NCBI GenBank assembly: GCA_002311975.1
Contig: DCAL01000020.1
Location: forward strand, 28,809-41,981
Source of the DNA: Fidelibacterota bacterium UBA1134
GTDB lineage: Bacteria > Fidelibacterota > Marinisomatia > Marinisomatales > S15-B10
Direction of reading: 5' to 3'
DNA: 13,173 bases
A program made the position numbers and the translations under genes. The notes beneath the pieces are model-generated. The model made no database searches, was not told the origin of the DNA, and saw only the letters and a program-made list of their open reading frames with translations. Shown piece by piece: positions 1-7,726 of the stretch. The stretch's first letter is position 1, and every line of letters begins with the position of its first letter.

Positions 1-141
1 TAATTTGGGGTTTTCGAAAATGGGATCGGAGAAAAAACCTCGAAATCCTTAGGTAGGGGTTTACATAATATCGCTCGCCATTTAGCGCTTTAATAGGGGG
101 TCAGCATTGGTTAGATTTGTGTCAGAAAATCAGGAAACTTT

Positions 142-1521
142 ATGCGGGGTCGATTCCTTCACTATCTGTTATTGCTCTATACGTTTTCCGTGGCCCTCTC
201 CGCGGGCGCCTTTAACGTGGATGTGGATGTAGCTCAGTTCCGCTTTCAGAGCGATACCAACTATCTTGAGATTTACTATGCATTCGATGAGTCCCAGTTA
301 AGCTACAGCCGGGGTGACGAAGCTTTTGAAGGGGGAATTATACTGCACGTTACCGTTCGGAAAGCGGCAGAGGCGTCCGCCGCTATTGATAAAGTGTGGC
401 AGATTCCTCACGCTGTCCAGGATACTGCTTACCTGAAAAACGGGAATGCCGTCGTGGGCGTCGTGGGTCTTGCCGTCCCTATCGGGGCGGAGATGGTAAC
501 CGTCGAAACTTTTGATGTAAACCTGCACTCGAACAGGTCTGAGACTTCACTTGAAATTGAGAGCAAGACTTTTCACTCCTCCGGGACAGTTCTCAGTGAT
601 GTTGAACTATGTTCGTCCGTGCGCCGCGCAGCCAACTCCACCGGGAGCATCTTCTACAAGAATACCTTTGAGGTAGTGCCGAATCCGGGCCGGGTCTATG
701 GCGATGCTCTCCCGTCCCTCAACTATTATGTTGAAGCGTACAACCTTCTGACTGCCTCTCGCAGCGGTCCTTATCATACAAAAGCTGCAGTGACTGACAG
801 ACAGGGGAATGAACTGCTTGTCAAGAAGCGCAAGAAACGCCGCTCGGGCGAATCGAGTGTCGAGATTGGTTTCTTGAATGTCTCATCTCTGGCGCGCGGA
901 ATCTATAACTTTGAGTTCAGCATTACCGACTCGATCGGGGGAGTCACTGTATCGGAAAAGAAAGAGTTCTATATTCTTGGCGCCGGTCCGCTTCCTGGAG
1001 AAATAACGCCGAAAAGTCTCGAGAATCTCATGGCCGAAGCATACGGCACGATGACGCCGGACGATATGAACAGGGAGTTCAATACGGCGGGCTACATCGC
1101 CAGCGATCAGGAAAAAGATTATTATGCTTCTTTCTCCGCGCCGGAAGAGAAAAGGAGGTTTCTGTTTGAGTTCTGGGAACGCCGCGATCCGTCTCCCGGT
1201 ACAGTTGAAAATGAGATGAAACGGGAGTATCTGCGACGGGCGGAATATGCTGACCAGGCTTTTTCCACCGGCCGCAAAGAGGGGTGGCAAACCGATCGTG
1301 GACGGGTTTATATCATTTACGGCCCGCCAGATGAATACGATCGTCACGCTGCCGATATGGCCATGAAACCGTATGAGATATGGTTCTATCACGAATTGCA
1401 GGGGGGAGTCCGTTTCGTGTTTGGCAATCTTCTCGGCTTTCGGGACTACATCCTGATCCATTCGACGCACCGGGACGAGCTGCGGGACGATAATTGGGAA
1501 GCTCAGATCCGAGAGAATTGA
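142..1521 (+). CDS. Secreted GWxTD-domain protein
   Basis: A 459-residue protein with an N-terminal hydrophobic segment (residues about 5-23, ending ALSAGA) that looks like a cleavable Sec signal, so it is probably periplasmic or outer-membrane associated. Residues 25-280 look beta-rich and are not recognised further; a strongly basic patch, KKRKKRR, lies at 228-234. The C-terminal part (about 290-445) is the GWxTD domain, named for its motif, seen here as GWQTD at 381-385 and followed by GRVYIIYGPPDEYD and, further on, an aromatic stretch around WFYHE (414-418). GWxTD domains are found mostly in FCB-group and Acidobacteria-type genomes and have no established biochemical role. The ATG at 142 is preceded by AGGAA at 132-136, a reasonable ribosome site. 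The gene ends 118 bases before the multihaem cytochrome, so co-transcription is possible but unproven. Identity as a GWxTD protein is firm; function is unknown. Confidence 0.9.
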   Translation: MRGRFLHYLLLLYTFSVALSAGAFNVDVDVAQFRFQSDTNYLEIYYAFDESQLSYSRGDEAFEGGIILHVTVRKAAEASAAIDKVWQIPHAVQDTAYLKNGNAVVGVVGLAVPIGAEMVTVETFDVNLHSNRSETSLEIESKTFHSSGTVLSDVELCSSVRRAANSTGSIFYKNTFEVVPNPGRVYGDALPSLNYYVEAYNLLTASRSGPYHTKAAVTDRQGNELLVKKRKKRRSGESSVEIGFLNVSSLARGIYNFEFSITDSIGGVTVSEKKEFYILGAGPLPGEITPKSLENLMAEAYGTMTPDDMNREFNTAGYIASDQEKDYYASFSAPEEKRRFLFEFWERRDPSPGTVENEMKREYLRRAEYADQAFSTGRKEGWQTDRGRVYIIYGPPDEYDRHAADMAMKPYEIWFYHELQGGVRFVFGNLLGFRDYILIHSTHRDELRDDNWEAQIREN

Positions 1522-1639
1522 CCCCTCTTCCGACCAGCGAGCTCAAAACCTTGAAGGTCCGAAATCGACTTATTTTTCGAGTTCCTATGTGGACTGAAAC
1601 CTTCCCACAGGGTCCTCTGGACAAGGTTTACAGCAAGTA

Positions 1640-3802
1640 GTGACTCTGCGGCAATTTATTCGATCTGACAGGTCTATCCACTTCGTCGTCGCCGGGTTGG
1701 CGGTACTCATCCTCACCCTGATTCTTGCCTATATCTTCTTCCTTGGAACAAATGGTGAAGCGGAAACTTCGTCTTACCGGGAAACCACCGTTAGCTTAGA
1801 GGAGCTTGGTATATTCCCCTTGCCGCCCGTTCGCAGTCCGGCAGAGGAGAGCCGAATCACCTTCGGCGATTTTGTTGGTGCGGAGGCTTGCCGGGAGTGT
1901 CATGAAGACGAATATAATCTGTGGCGGCGATCCACACACGGCAAAGCGGGCGGGGAACCGTCGCCGGAAAGAATTATCGGCCGATTTGACCGGATACCGC
2001 TTCAGTTCAGAGATGCAGAAGTCGTACCGTCAGTGACAGCAGAGGGTGAATACCGCTTTACAGTGCGGCAGACCGGCTTGCCTGAAAAGGTGTTGAAGGT
2101 GGATGCTGTCATTGGCGGCGGACATATAGTAGGCGGCGGCACTCAGAGCTATTTCTCTAAATTCTCCGACGGCACCTTGCGCATGCTGCCGTTTGACTTC
2201 ATCCGCGATGAAAACATCTGGTTTGTCCAACTGAGAGAGCGAGATCTCTGGACGCCGGTAAGCAGAGAAATTTCTCTGAGTGACCTGACGCACTGGCCGC
2301 CGTTCAGAATTCTCGGCACCCATTCCGATTTCTCCAACTGCCAGAACTGCCATGGTACCCAGTTGCTGGTGGAATACGATTCAGCGGCGGCAAAAATCGA
2401 GACGAGGTTTGCTACTCTTGCCATCAATTGCGAATCGTGTCACGGACCCGGAAAACGACACGTGGAACTGGCCCTGAGCGAAAGTCTGCGGGCAGAAGAT
2501 ATCGGACTGCCTTCTCTTTCCGCCCTCGGCAAGGATGGATCTCTCAATGTCTGCTTCCAGTGTCATGCGGTGAAGGACGCGCTGAGAGACGGCTATCTCC
2601 CCGGGATGGAACTGGAAAGCTATTACTCCCTGAAGCTGCCGATCCTTGGCAACAACCCCTATCTCCCCGACGGGCGCGTAGCCTCGTTTGCCTATCAGCA
2701 GAATCATCTCTTCAGCGACTGTTACCTGAGCGGTTCCATGACGTGCGTCGACTGTCACGATCCTCACTCGCAGGGCTACCGCGACATCAGTGGAAATGCA
2801 CTCAACGGAAGATTTGACAACGGCCAGTGCACGGGATGTCATGCGGGGAAGAGAGTGTCGCCCGAAGACCACAGCCACCACGTGCCCGATTCGCCGGCGA
2901 GCCGCTGCACCTCGTGCCACATGCCGTTCTTGCAGCACCGCGGCATCGGCAAACAACTCAAGTTTGCCCGTGCCGACCACACCATCTCCATCCCGCGGCC
3001 GAAGTTTGATGCTATGCTCGGCATCCATAATGCGTGCGCACAGTGTCATGCCGATAAGAGTGCCGACTGGCTGCAGGTGAAGGTGGAGGCGTGGTACGGT
3101 GAACTGAAGCCTCACAACATGGGCGTGGAGGGAATCCTGAAGGTGAAAACAGGTCACAGCCGCATCGAGGCGGCGGAACTGCTGCTGCACCACGACTCGC
3201 AACATCCTGGGGCACAAGTGACGGGGCTGGTTCTATTTGTCAAAAACTTCCTCTCGCCTGATGTGACCTCAATGGAGCCGGAAATCATAGAAGAACTGAA
3301 GATGCTTTCCACCAGCGGCGATCTCGACGTCAAAGCTCTTTCTCTTGCAACCTTGCACTACTGTTGCGGCGCAGATTTGTCAATCCGGCAGTTCCTCGAG
3401 GAAAAACTGAGAAGCGCGGCCGCTGATGAAGTTTCTCTGCGGTCGCGCTGGACTATTGCTCTCGATGACCTCGGTTCTCTCCACTTAGCGATGGAAGAGA
3501 CTGATTTCGCTATCACTGTTCACAGGAAGGCGCTGGAGGTGTCCCTGGATGATCCAACCGCTTGGCTCCATCTCGGCAACGATTTTGCGCATGAGCGGCG
3601 CTGGAATGTGGCGGAAGCGTGTTACAGAAAAGCGCTTAAAATCAAAGAGACTGATGTGGTAGCTTATATCCAGCTGGCACGGGCGCTTATGGCACAGGGC
3701 AACAGGTCGGCCGCCAGCAGTGCCGTCAGAGACGCATTGAGATATGACCCCGGTAACAGCGATGCTAGGCAGCTTCTTGAGGCGTCAGAAAAGCCAAATT
3801 GA
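1640..3802 (+). CDS. Membrane-anchored octahaem c-type cytochrome with C-terminal TPR repeats
   Basis: A 720-residue protein with a single hydrophobic segment (about 14-35) after a basic N-terminus, which suggests a membrane anchor or uncleaved signal with the rest outside the cytoplasm. Eight CXXCH haem-binding motifs are seen, with first Cys at 84, 234, 264, 305, 369, 397, 423 and 466. The first sits in a context (EACRECH, then W and STH) typical of the cytochrome c554/c-prime multihaem family. Residues about 500-600 may form helical repeats, and about 605-708 form two or three TPR units (for example AWLHLG at 641-646 and AEACYRKAL at 658-666). Likely role: periplasmic electron transfer or a multihaem reductase; no substrate can be assigned. 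The start is GTG: the frame is closed by TGA at 1595-1597, no other usual start codon lies between, and the next in-frame ATG is about 180 codons in. Only a distant AAGG (1623-1626) serves as ribosome site, so translation may be weak. Confidence 0.9.
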   Translation: MTLRQFIRSDRSIHFVVAGLAVLILTLILAYIFFLGTNGEAETSSYRETTVSLEELGIFPLPPVRSPAEESRITFGDFVGAEACRECHEDEYNLWRRSTHGKAGGEPSPERIIGRFDRIPLQFRDAEVVPSVTAEGEYRFTVRQTGLPEKVLKVDAVIGGGHIVGGGTQSYFSKFSDGTLRMLPFDFIRDENIWFVQLRERDLWTPVSREISLSDLTHWPPFRILGTHSDFSNCQNCHGTQLLVEYDSAAAKIETRFATLAINCESCHGPGKRHVELALSESLRAEDIGLPSLSALGKDGSLNVCFQCHAVKDALRDGYLPGMELESYYSLKLPILGNNPYLPDGRVASFAYQQNHLFSDCYLSGSMTCVDCHDPHSQGYRDISGNALNGRFDNGQCTGCHAGKRVSPEDHSHHVPDSPASRCTSCHMPFLQHRGIGKQLKFARADHTISIPRPKFDAMLGIHNACAQCHADKSADWLQVKVEAWYGELKPHNMGVEGILKVKTGHSRIEAAELLLHHDSQHPGAQVTGLVLFVKNFLSPDVTSMEPEIIEELKMLSTSGDLDVKALSLATLHYCCGADLSIRQFLEEKLRSAAADEVSLRSRWTIALDDLGSLHLAMEETDFAITVHRKALEVSLDDPTAWLHLGNDFAHERRWNVAEACYRKALKIKETDVVAYIQLARALMAQGNRSAASSAVRDALRYDPGNSDARQLLEASEKPN

Positions 3803-3830
3803 CCCTTTCTAGGGTTTTGGGTCTTTTCTT
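3801..3830 (+). terminator. Possible weak rho-independent terminator after the cytochrome gene
   Basis: ACCCT (3802-3806) and AGGGT (3811-3815) can form a 5-bp stem with a 4-base loop, followed by TTTT, GGGTC and TTTTCTT. An alternative pairing is GACCC (3801-3805) with GGGTC (3819-3823). The stem is short and the T-run interrupted, so termination may be partial. It overlaps the stop codon and abuts the next promoter. Confidence 0.4.
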
Positions 3831-3858
3831 GACATATATTAGCTGGAGAGTATATATT
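3829..3858 (+). promoter_or_regulatory. Predicted sigma70-type promoter for the lipoprotein/TonB receptor unit
   Basis: A perfect -35 consensus TTGACA lies at 3829-3834. Two overlapping -10 candidates follow: TATATA at 3851-3856 (16-base spacer) and TATATT at 3853-3858 (18-base spacer). The region is clearly more AT-rich than the coding DNA around it. The predicted start near 3865 would give a leader of about 130 bases before the lipoprotein ATG at 3994. This is the strongest promoter-like match I found in the window; promoter rules in this lineage are not established, so it remains a prediction. Confidence 0.6.
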
Positions 3859-3864
3859 CAACAA

Positions 3865-3889
3865 CGGTATAGAAGTCCAACAGATACCG
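3865..3889 (+). repeat. Perfect inverted repeat CGGTAT-N13-ATACCG at the predicted transcript start
   Basis: CGGTAT (3865-3870) and ATACCG (3884-3889) are exact reverse complements separated by 13 bases. The left arm begins about 7 bases after the -10 element, so it would cover the first transcribed bases. It could be an operator for a dimeric repressor or a 5' stem-loop in the mRNA. A chance 6-bp repeat cannot be excluded. Confidence 0.4.
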
Positions 3890-3939
3890 AGGTAAGAGAA
3901 AAACTGTCATGTTTTCCTCACAGCGGATTTTGAAGATGA

Positions 3940-3972
3940 GGCACAAAGGTGCCCTGTTGATTTGTATCAGGG
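3940..3972 (+). promoter_or_regulatory. Overlapping leader hairpins just upstream of the lipoprotein ribosome site
   Basis: GGCAC (3940-3944) pairs with GTGCC (3949-3953) around a 4-base loop. CCCTG (3952-3956) pairs with CAGGG (3968-3972) around an 11-base loop. The two stems share bases 3952-3953 and so could compete. The second ends four bases before the AAAGGAG ribosome site at 3976-3982. Both stems are only 5 bp, so a regulatory role is speculative. Confidence 0.25.
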
Positions 3973-3993
3973 GTTAAAGGAGAAGAATTTGAA

Positions 3994-4653
3994 ATGAATT
4001 TGAGAACACCGGGTTTCATCGCTATTGCTCTGTTTGCCTTTTCATTCAGCGGTTGTATTGAGCTCGATAAGACACTGATTGAACCTGTAGATTATAAAGC
4101 TGAAGCGCGCTTTGTCAATCTCTCGAGTCTCGGCTCGGCCACGGTAAAACTGACCGATGTGGGCGCCTCTTTCGGTTCACTCGGAGCGGGTGAAGCCAGC
4201 TCATATGAGGAAATTGATGCAGGATCACGCACCCTGGAGATACAGTTTTCTGACAGCGGGGTTGATACAACGTTGAAGATGGTCTTTGTGACGGAAAAGA
4301 AGGGCACCGTTTTTATGCTTGGTGACACCTCGTCAGGCCTAAAGCTGGCTAACATTCAGGAGAGATACACTTTTGGCGCCCCCACAAAAACGGACACTGT
4401 TCTCGTGCGTGTTCTTAATGGGTCTGTTGCTTTTGCCGAGCTGGCTGTGAGCGCTTCCGGCGCCAGTTCAAGTTTCAGTGCCAGCGTTTCCTACGGTTCG
4501 GCGTCTTCCTACAGCGCGGTTCTCCCTGGAGAGTACGCTTTTGACATCGCAGTGAGTGATTCCACGGTGATGACGGACACACTTACCTTTTCCGGCAACG
4601 CCAGATATACGGTTGCCATTTACAGCCAGGTGAAAGCATTTCAGGATGATTAA
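3994..4653 (+). CDS. Small lipoprotein with two tandem DUF4397-like domains
   Basis: A 219-residue protein starting with a hydrophobic signal and a lipobox-like FSGC, with Cys21 as the lipidated residue, so it should be membrane-anchored, probably in the outer membrane. The mature part looks like two related beta domains, about 37-112 and 137-212. They align by eye: ARFVNLS/VRVLNGS at the start, SSYEEIDAG (69-77)/SSYSAVLPG (171-179) in the middle, then a shared SDS followed by a DT-L segment. This resembles DUF4397-type domains, whose function is not known. The ATG at 3994 has a strong ribosome site, AAAGGAG (3976-3982). The gene is the first of the unit and ends 37 bases before the TonB receptor's likely start, which suggests it works with that receptor, perhaps as a surface or periplasmic accessory. 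It is not recognisably SusD-like (too short). Lipoprotein status is well supported, the domain name moderately. Confidence 0.82.
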   Translation: MNLRTPGFIAIALFAFSFSGCIELDKTLIEPVDYKAEARFVNLSSLGSATVKLTDVGASFGSLGAGEASSYEEIDAGSRTLEIQFSDSGVDTTLKMVFVTEKKGTVFMLGDTSSGLKLANIQERYTFGAPTKTDTVLVRVLNGSVAFAELAVSASGASSSFSASVSYGSASSYSAVLPGEYAFDIAVSDSTVMTDTLTFSGNARYTVAIYSQVKAFQDD

Positions 4654-4673
4654 TCCTTGGGTGGAGATTAACC

Positions 4674-4683
4674 AGAGAAGGGG
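4674..4683 (+). promoter_or_regulatory. Ribosome binding site that decides the TonB receptor start
   Basis: AGAGAAGGGG lies 7 bases before the ATG at 4691. A longer in-frame start at 4646 exists but overlaps the lipoprotein stop codon and would put 15 charged, non-signal residues ahead of a good signal peptide. The 4691 start is therefore preferred. Confidence 0.7.
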
Positions 4684-4690
4684 AAGAAAC

Positions 4691-7600
4691 ATGGTCAGAA
4701 AAACATTTCAGGTTGTTGCGTTTGCGACGCTTATGCTCTCGGCGGCATTCGCCCAGTATGGCACTATTTCCGGTACGGTGGTGGATCGTGAAACCGGTGA
4801 AACTCTGATAGGCGCCAATGTAATCATTATGGGAACGTCTCTCGGTGCGGCCACCGGTCTTGATGGTAAGTTCATCATTGTTAACCTTCCGGCGGGCTCG
4901 TATTCCGTCATGGTGACCTATGTAGGCTATCAGCAGTTGACTGTCACGAAAATCAGGGTGGTGGACGGTCTGACAGCGTATATGGAAGATCTGGAGATGG
5001 CGTCAGAGGCCCTCGAGACCGAGCCCATTCTTGTGGTGGCGAAGAGGCCTCTTATAAATAAAAGCGCTACCAATGTTATCCGGATTCTTACCTCTGAGGA
5101 CATGGAGAACATGCCCGTCAGGGGAGCCCAAGCGTACTTCACTCTTCAGCCGGGAGTTGTCTTACAAAACAACAGGGTGCACATTCGCGGCAGCCGCGGC
5201 GATGAGGTGGGCTATCTTATTGAAGGTGCATCAACGAAAAATATTTACAGCCGCGATGGAGGAAACCTGATCAATACAATTCCCGAAGCGCTGGAAGAGG
5301 TGCTGGTGCAGGCCGGTGGTTATGCGGCTGAGTTCGGCGGAGCCAACGCCGGCATCGTTCAGATGAACTTCAAGACGGGCTCAGAGAAGTATCACTTCTC
5401 CCTGCAGGCTGAGACAGACAACTTCGGCAACTATCCCGGAGAGACTTTTCTGGACACTTATTCCTACGGCTATTCTGACGCCGTCTTTACTGTCAGTGGC
5501 CCACTCCTGCTCAAAAACATAAAATTCTTCCTCTCCGGTGAAAATCACTTCACACGTGACTATGCGCCCATGTTCTGGTACGGATCGCCCGAATTATGGA
5601 GTGATGGTGATTCTATGGGTGTGGTATATGATTCTGGCCTTAGAGGCGGTAGCAAATCGGATTCTGAGACACTCGAATGGATGCCCGGCAATGTTGACGG
5701 TAGGCTCAGAAACCGCAACACGATCAACGGCACAATTATGTTCGATTTTAAGAGACTCCTCGTTAGAACAGCCGTTGCGTATTCGGATCAGAAATCCAAG
5801 AACAACAATCTGCCCATCATGAATCTCTTTGCTCTGGATCGCTTCAGTCAGACAGATGCCACCGAAATAATGGTGAACACAAAAGTCAGCTATTTCCTGA
5901 ACCCGCGCAGTTTCATCGAGCTCAACGTTAATTACGTAGATGATCGCAGTAACTGGTATGATCCTCACTTTAAGGATGATCTGCTCGCTTACGGAGACAG
6001 CCTGAAAGTGGCGCAATATGCTGAAGAAAACAGTCTGGATTGGGCTCATTATATGAATTACACCAGCATTCCGCGCGACTACGATTTCTACGGTTTCCCG
6101 TTCAACCGTCCCGGAGCGCCCATGTCAGGCTATGGCAAGACCCAGATGATGAAGAACGGGGCCTCGCTGGCTTTTACCACCCAGATGAAAAATCATGAGT
6201 TGAAAGTGGGCGGTGAAAGAAATAACTGGACCATGCGCAGATTTCAATACGGCAGCGGCGGTCGCGGCCTGCGCGGCTTACTCAGTTACTTTCGCCTGAA
6301 TCCCGATAAGGCCAGGAATAAGGATGACCTTGTCAACATCATCAGGCAGCAGGCTAGCCCCAACATTTACGGATTTGATGAATTCGGCAATCTCGATGAT
6401 GAGGGAAGCGACGGCCCGAAACACCCACAGATGATGGGGTTCTATCTGCAGGACAAGGTGGAATATAATGATATGATCATCAATGCCGGCGTGCGCTACG
6501 ATTACATTTATATGGACGATTTTACTCATAATGATCCCACAAGACCGGAATTCGACAGGGATGAATACACCGTAACGAATATCGAAAAGACAAAGCCGCA
6601 CACGTTTATATCGCCAAGACTGGGATTCTCCTTTCCTGTCACCGATAGAACAGTGTTTCACATGCAGTATGGGAAATTCGTCCAGACTCCCGGTCTTGAT
6701 GTGGCTTATCGCGGTCTTGCTTATACTGCCTTCGTTCTGACGGGAGGGTACTATTTTACAAATCCGGTGGCATACGGTCTTGAGCCGGTGAAGACGACTC
6801 AGTATGAAATTGGTTTTACGCAGCAGTTTACCGACTTTGCCGCCTTTGACGCTACCGCATTCTACAAGGATATCAAAGATCAGGTACAGTACGACATCGT
6901 CCGGGCTGAAGCCGGATGGGAGATTTCCTCCTATCCTGTTTATTCCAATCAGGATTTTGCCACGACAAAGGGACTGGAGTTTCAGCTCCGCCTGCGCAGA
7001 GTGAGCCGCATCATGGGGATGATCAACTACACACTCCAGAGCGCCCGCGGGACTAACTCATTTTCGCAGAGCGCTGGCGGCGCCATTGAAGGCCCCGGCG
7101 GCGGCGCATCAAAGATGACGATGCCGTTACAGTTTGAGCAGACTCATAAGGGGAGTATCAATCTTGATTACCGCTTCGGCAGAGGAGAGGGCGGGCCCAT
7201 CTTAGAGAGATTCGGACTCAACCTTCTTATGACCTTCAACAGTGGTCATCGCTATACGCTGGCTAAGACGCCCGGAGGATTGGGACAGGAAGATGCCAGC
7301 ACCGGCGGTATTCTGAACGACGGCGACGCCCGCCAGAGAGCGCCTGTGGAACCGATTAACTCATCCACAACACCGTGGTTCTTCAAAGTTGACGTGCGTC
7401 TGGACAAAACGGTGACTGTCGCCGGTCTGGATCTCAACATCTACACTTATGTGCAGAACGTGTTCAACAGGAGGAATATCATCAATGTTTACTACTCCAC
7501 GGGCAACGCCTCTGATGATGGCTTCCTGACTAGCAGGGACGGTCAACAGGTGGTAGCGGGGTATGGCGAGCGATTTGGTGATCTTTACCAGACTGTCAAC

Positions 7601-7693
7601 CTGCAGAACCGGCAGCACAATTTCTGGCTGAACGGTTTTGACCTCTATGGCTTACCGCGGCAGATTCGTTTTGGCGTGAGACTGGAACTCTAA
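4691..7693 (+). CDS. TonB-dependent outer-membrane receptor with carboxypeptidase-regulatory-like N-terminal domain
   Basis: A 1000-residue receptor predicted to form a plugged 22-strand barrel that imports a substrate using TonB energy. Residues 1-21 are a signal peptide ending AFAQ. Residues about 23-105 are a carboxypeptidase-regulatory-like beta sandwich (GTISGTVVDRETGETLIGA at 24-42, then DGKFIIVNLPAGSYSV). EPILVVAKRP (111-120) is a TonB-box-like link. The plug is about 121-230, with VHIRGSRGDEVGYLIEG (163-179) and GGYAAEFGGANAGIVQM (209-225) as characteristic stretches. The remainder is aromatic-rich alternating barrel sequence ending RFGVRLEL. This architecture is shared with SusC-like and other FCB receptors, but no SusD homologue is next to it; a small lipoprotein precedes it instead. 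The next gene starts 33 bases later. The substrate cannot be read from sequence. An alternative start at 4646 would add 15 residues. Confidence 0.93.
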   Translation: MVRKTFQVVAFATLMLSAAFAQYGTISGTVVDRETGETLIGANVIIMGTSLGAATGLDGKFIIVNLPAGSYSVMVTYVGYQQLTVTKIRVVDGLTAYMEDLEMASEALETEPILVVAKRPLINKSATNVIRILTSEDMENMPVRGAQAYFTLQPGVVLQNNRVHIRGSRGDEVGYLIEGASTKNIYSRDGGNLINTIPEALEEVLVQAGGYAAEFGGANAGIVQMNFKTGSEKYHFSLQAETDNFGNYPGETFLDTYSYGYSDAVFTVSGPLLLKNIKFFLSGENHFTRDYAPMFWYGSPELWSDGDSMGVVYDSGLRGGSKSDSETLEWMPGNVDGRLRNRNTINGTIMFDFKRLLVRTAVAYSDQKSKNNNLPIMNLFALDRFSQTDATEIMVNTKVSYFLNPRSFIELNVNYVDDRSNWYDPHFKDDLLAYGDSLKVAQYAEENSLDWAHYMNYTSIPRDYDFYGFPFNRPGAPMSGYGKTQMMKNGASLAFTTQMKNHELKVGGERNNWTMRRFQYGSGGRGLRGLLSYFRLNPDKARNKDDLVNIIRQQASPNIYGFDEFGNLDDEGSDGPKHPQMMGFYLQDKVEYNDMIINAGVRYDYIYMDDFTHNDPTRPEFDRDEYTVTNIEKTKPHTFISPRLGFSFPVTDRTVFHMQYGKFVQTPGLDVAYRGLAYTAFVLTGGYYFTNPVAYGLEPVKTTQYEIGFTQQFTDFAAFDATAFYKDIKDQVQYDIVRAEAGWEISSYPVYSNQDFATTKGLEFQLRLRRVSRIMGMINYTLQSARGTNSFSQSAGGAIEGPGGGASKMTMPLQFEQTHKGSINLDYRFGRGEGGPILERFGLNLLMTFNSGHRYTLAKTPGGLGQEDASTGGILNDGDARQRAPVEPINSSTTPWFFKVDVRLDKTVTVAGLDLNIYTYVQNVFNRRNIINVYYSTGNASDDGFLTSRDGQQVVAGYGERFGDLYQTVNLQNRQHNFWLNGFDLYGLPRQIRFGVRLEL

Positions 7694-7726
7694 CTTTTCT
7701 GACAAGATATCAGGAGAACAACAAGC

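Noticed and set aside
11..20. Perfect 10-base palindrome TTTTCGAAAA
   Set aside because: It is short, AT-rich and isolated, with no second copy nearby; chance is sufficient.
35..62. Possible 7-bp stem (AAACCTC with GGGGTTT)
   Set aside because: It has one G-U pair, a 14-base loop and no T-run, so it is not a convincing terminator or riboswitch.
105..119. Bacteroidetes-style -7 motif TAnnTTTG (TAGATTTG at 112-119) before the first gene
   Set aside because: No TTTG-type -33 element is found at the expected distance of about 20 bases upstream; the motif alone is too weak.
883..1470. Open frame on the - strand (195 codons) inside the GWxTD gene
   Set aside because: It is antisense to the GWxTD domain itself and has no motif or clear ribosome site.
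1612..1622. Small hairpin GTCC-TCT-GGAC before the cytochrome start
   Set aside because: The stem is only 4 bp with no other supporting signal.
2381..3217. Long open frame on the - strand (278 codons) inside the cytochrome gene
   Set aside because: It lies fully antisense to a gene with eight in-frame CXXCH motifs, has low-complexity Arg/Val-rich composition, and shows no recognisable domain.
4646..4690. Upstream in-frame ATG for the TonB receptor
   Set aside because: It overlaps the lipoprotein stop and adds 15 residues before a proper signal peptide, whereas the ATG at 4691 has a well-spaced ribosome site.
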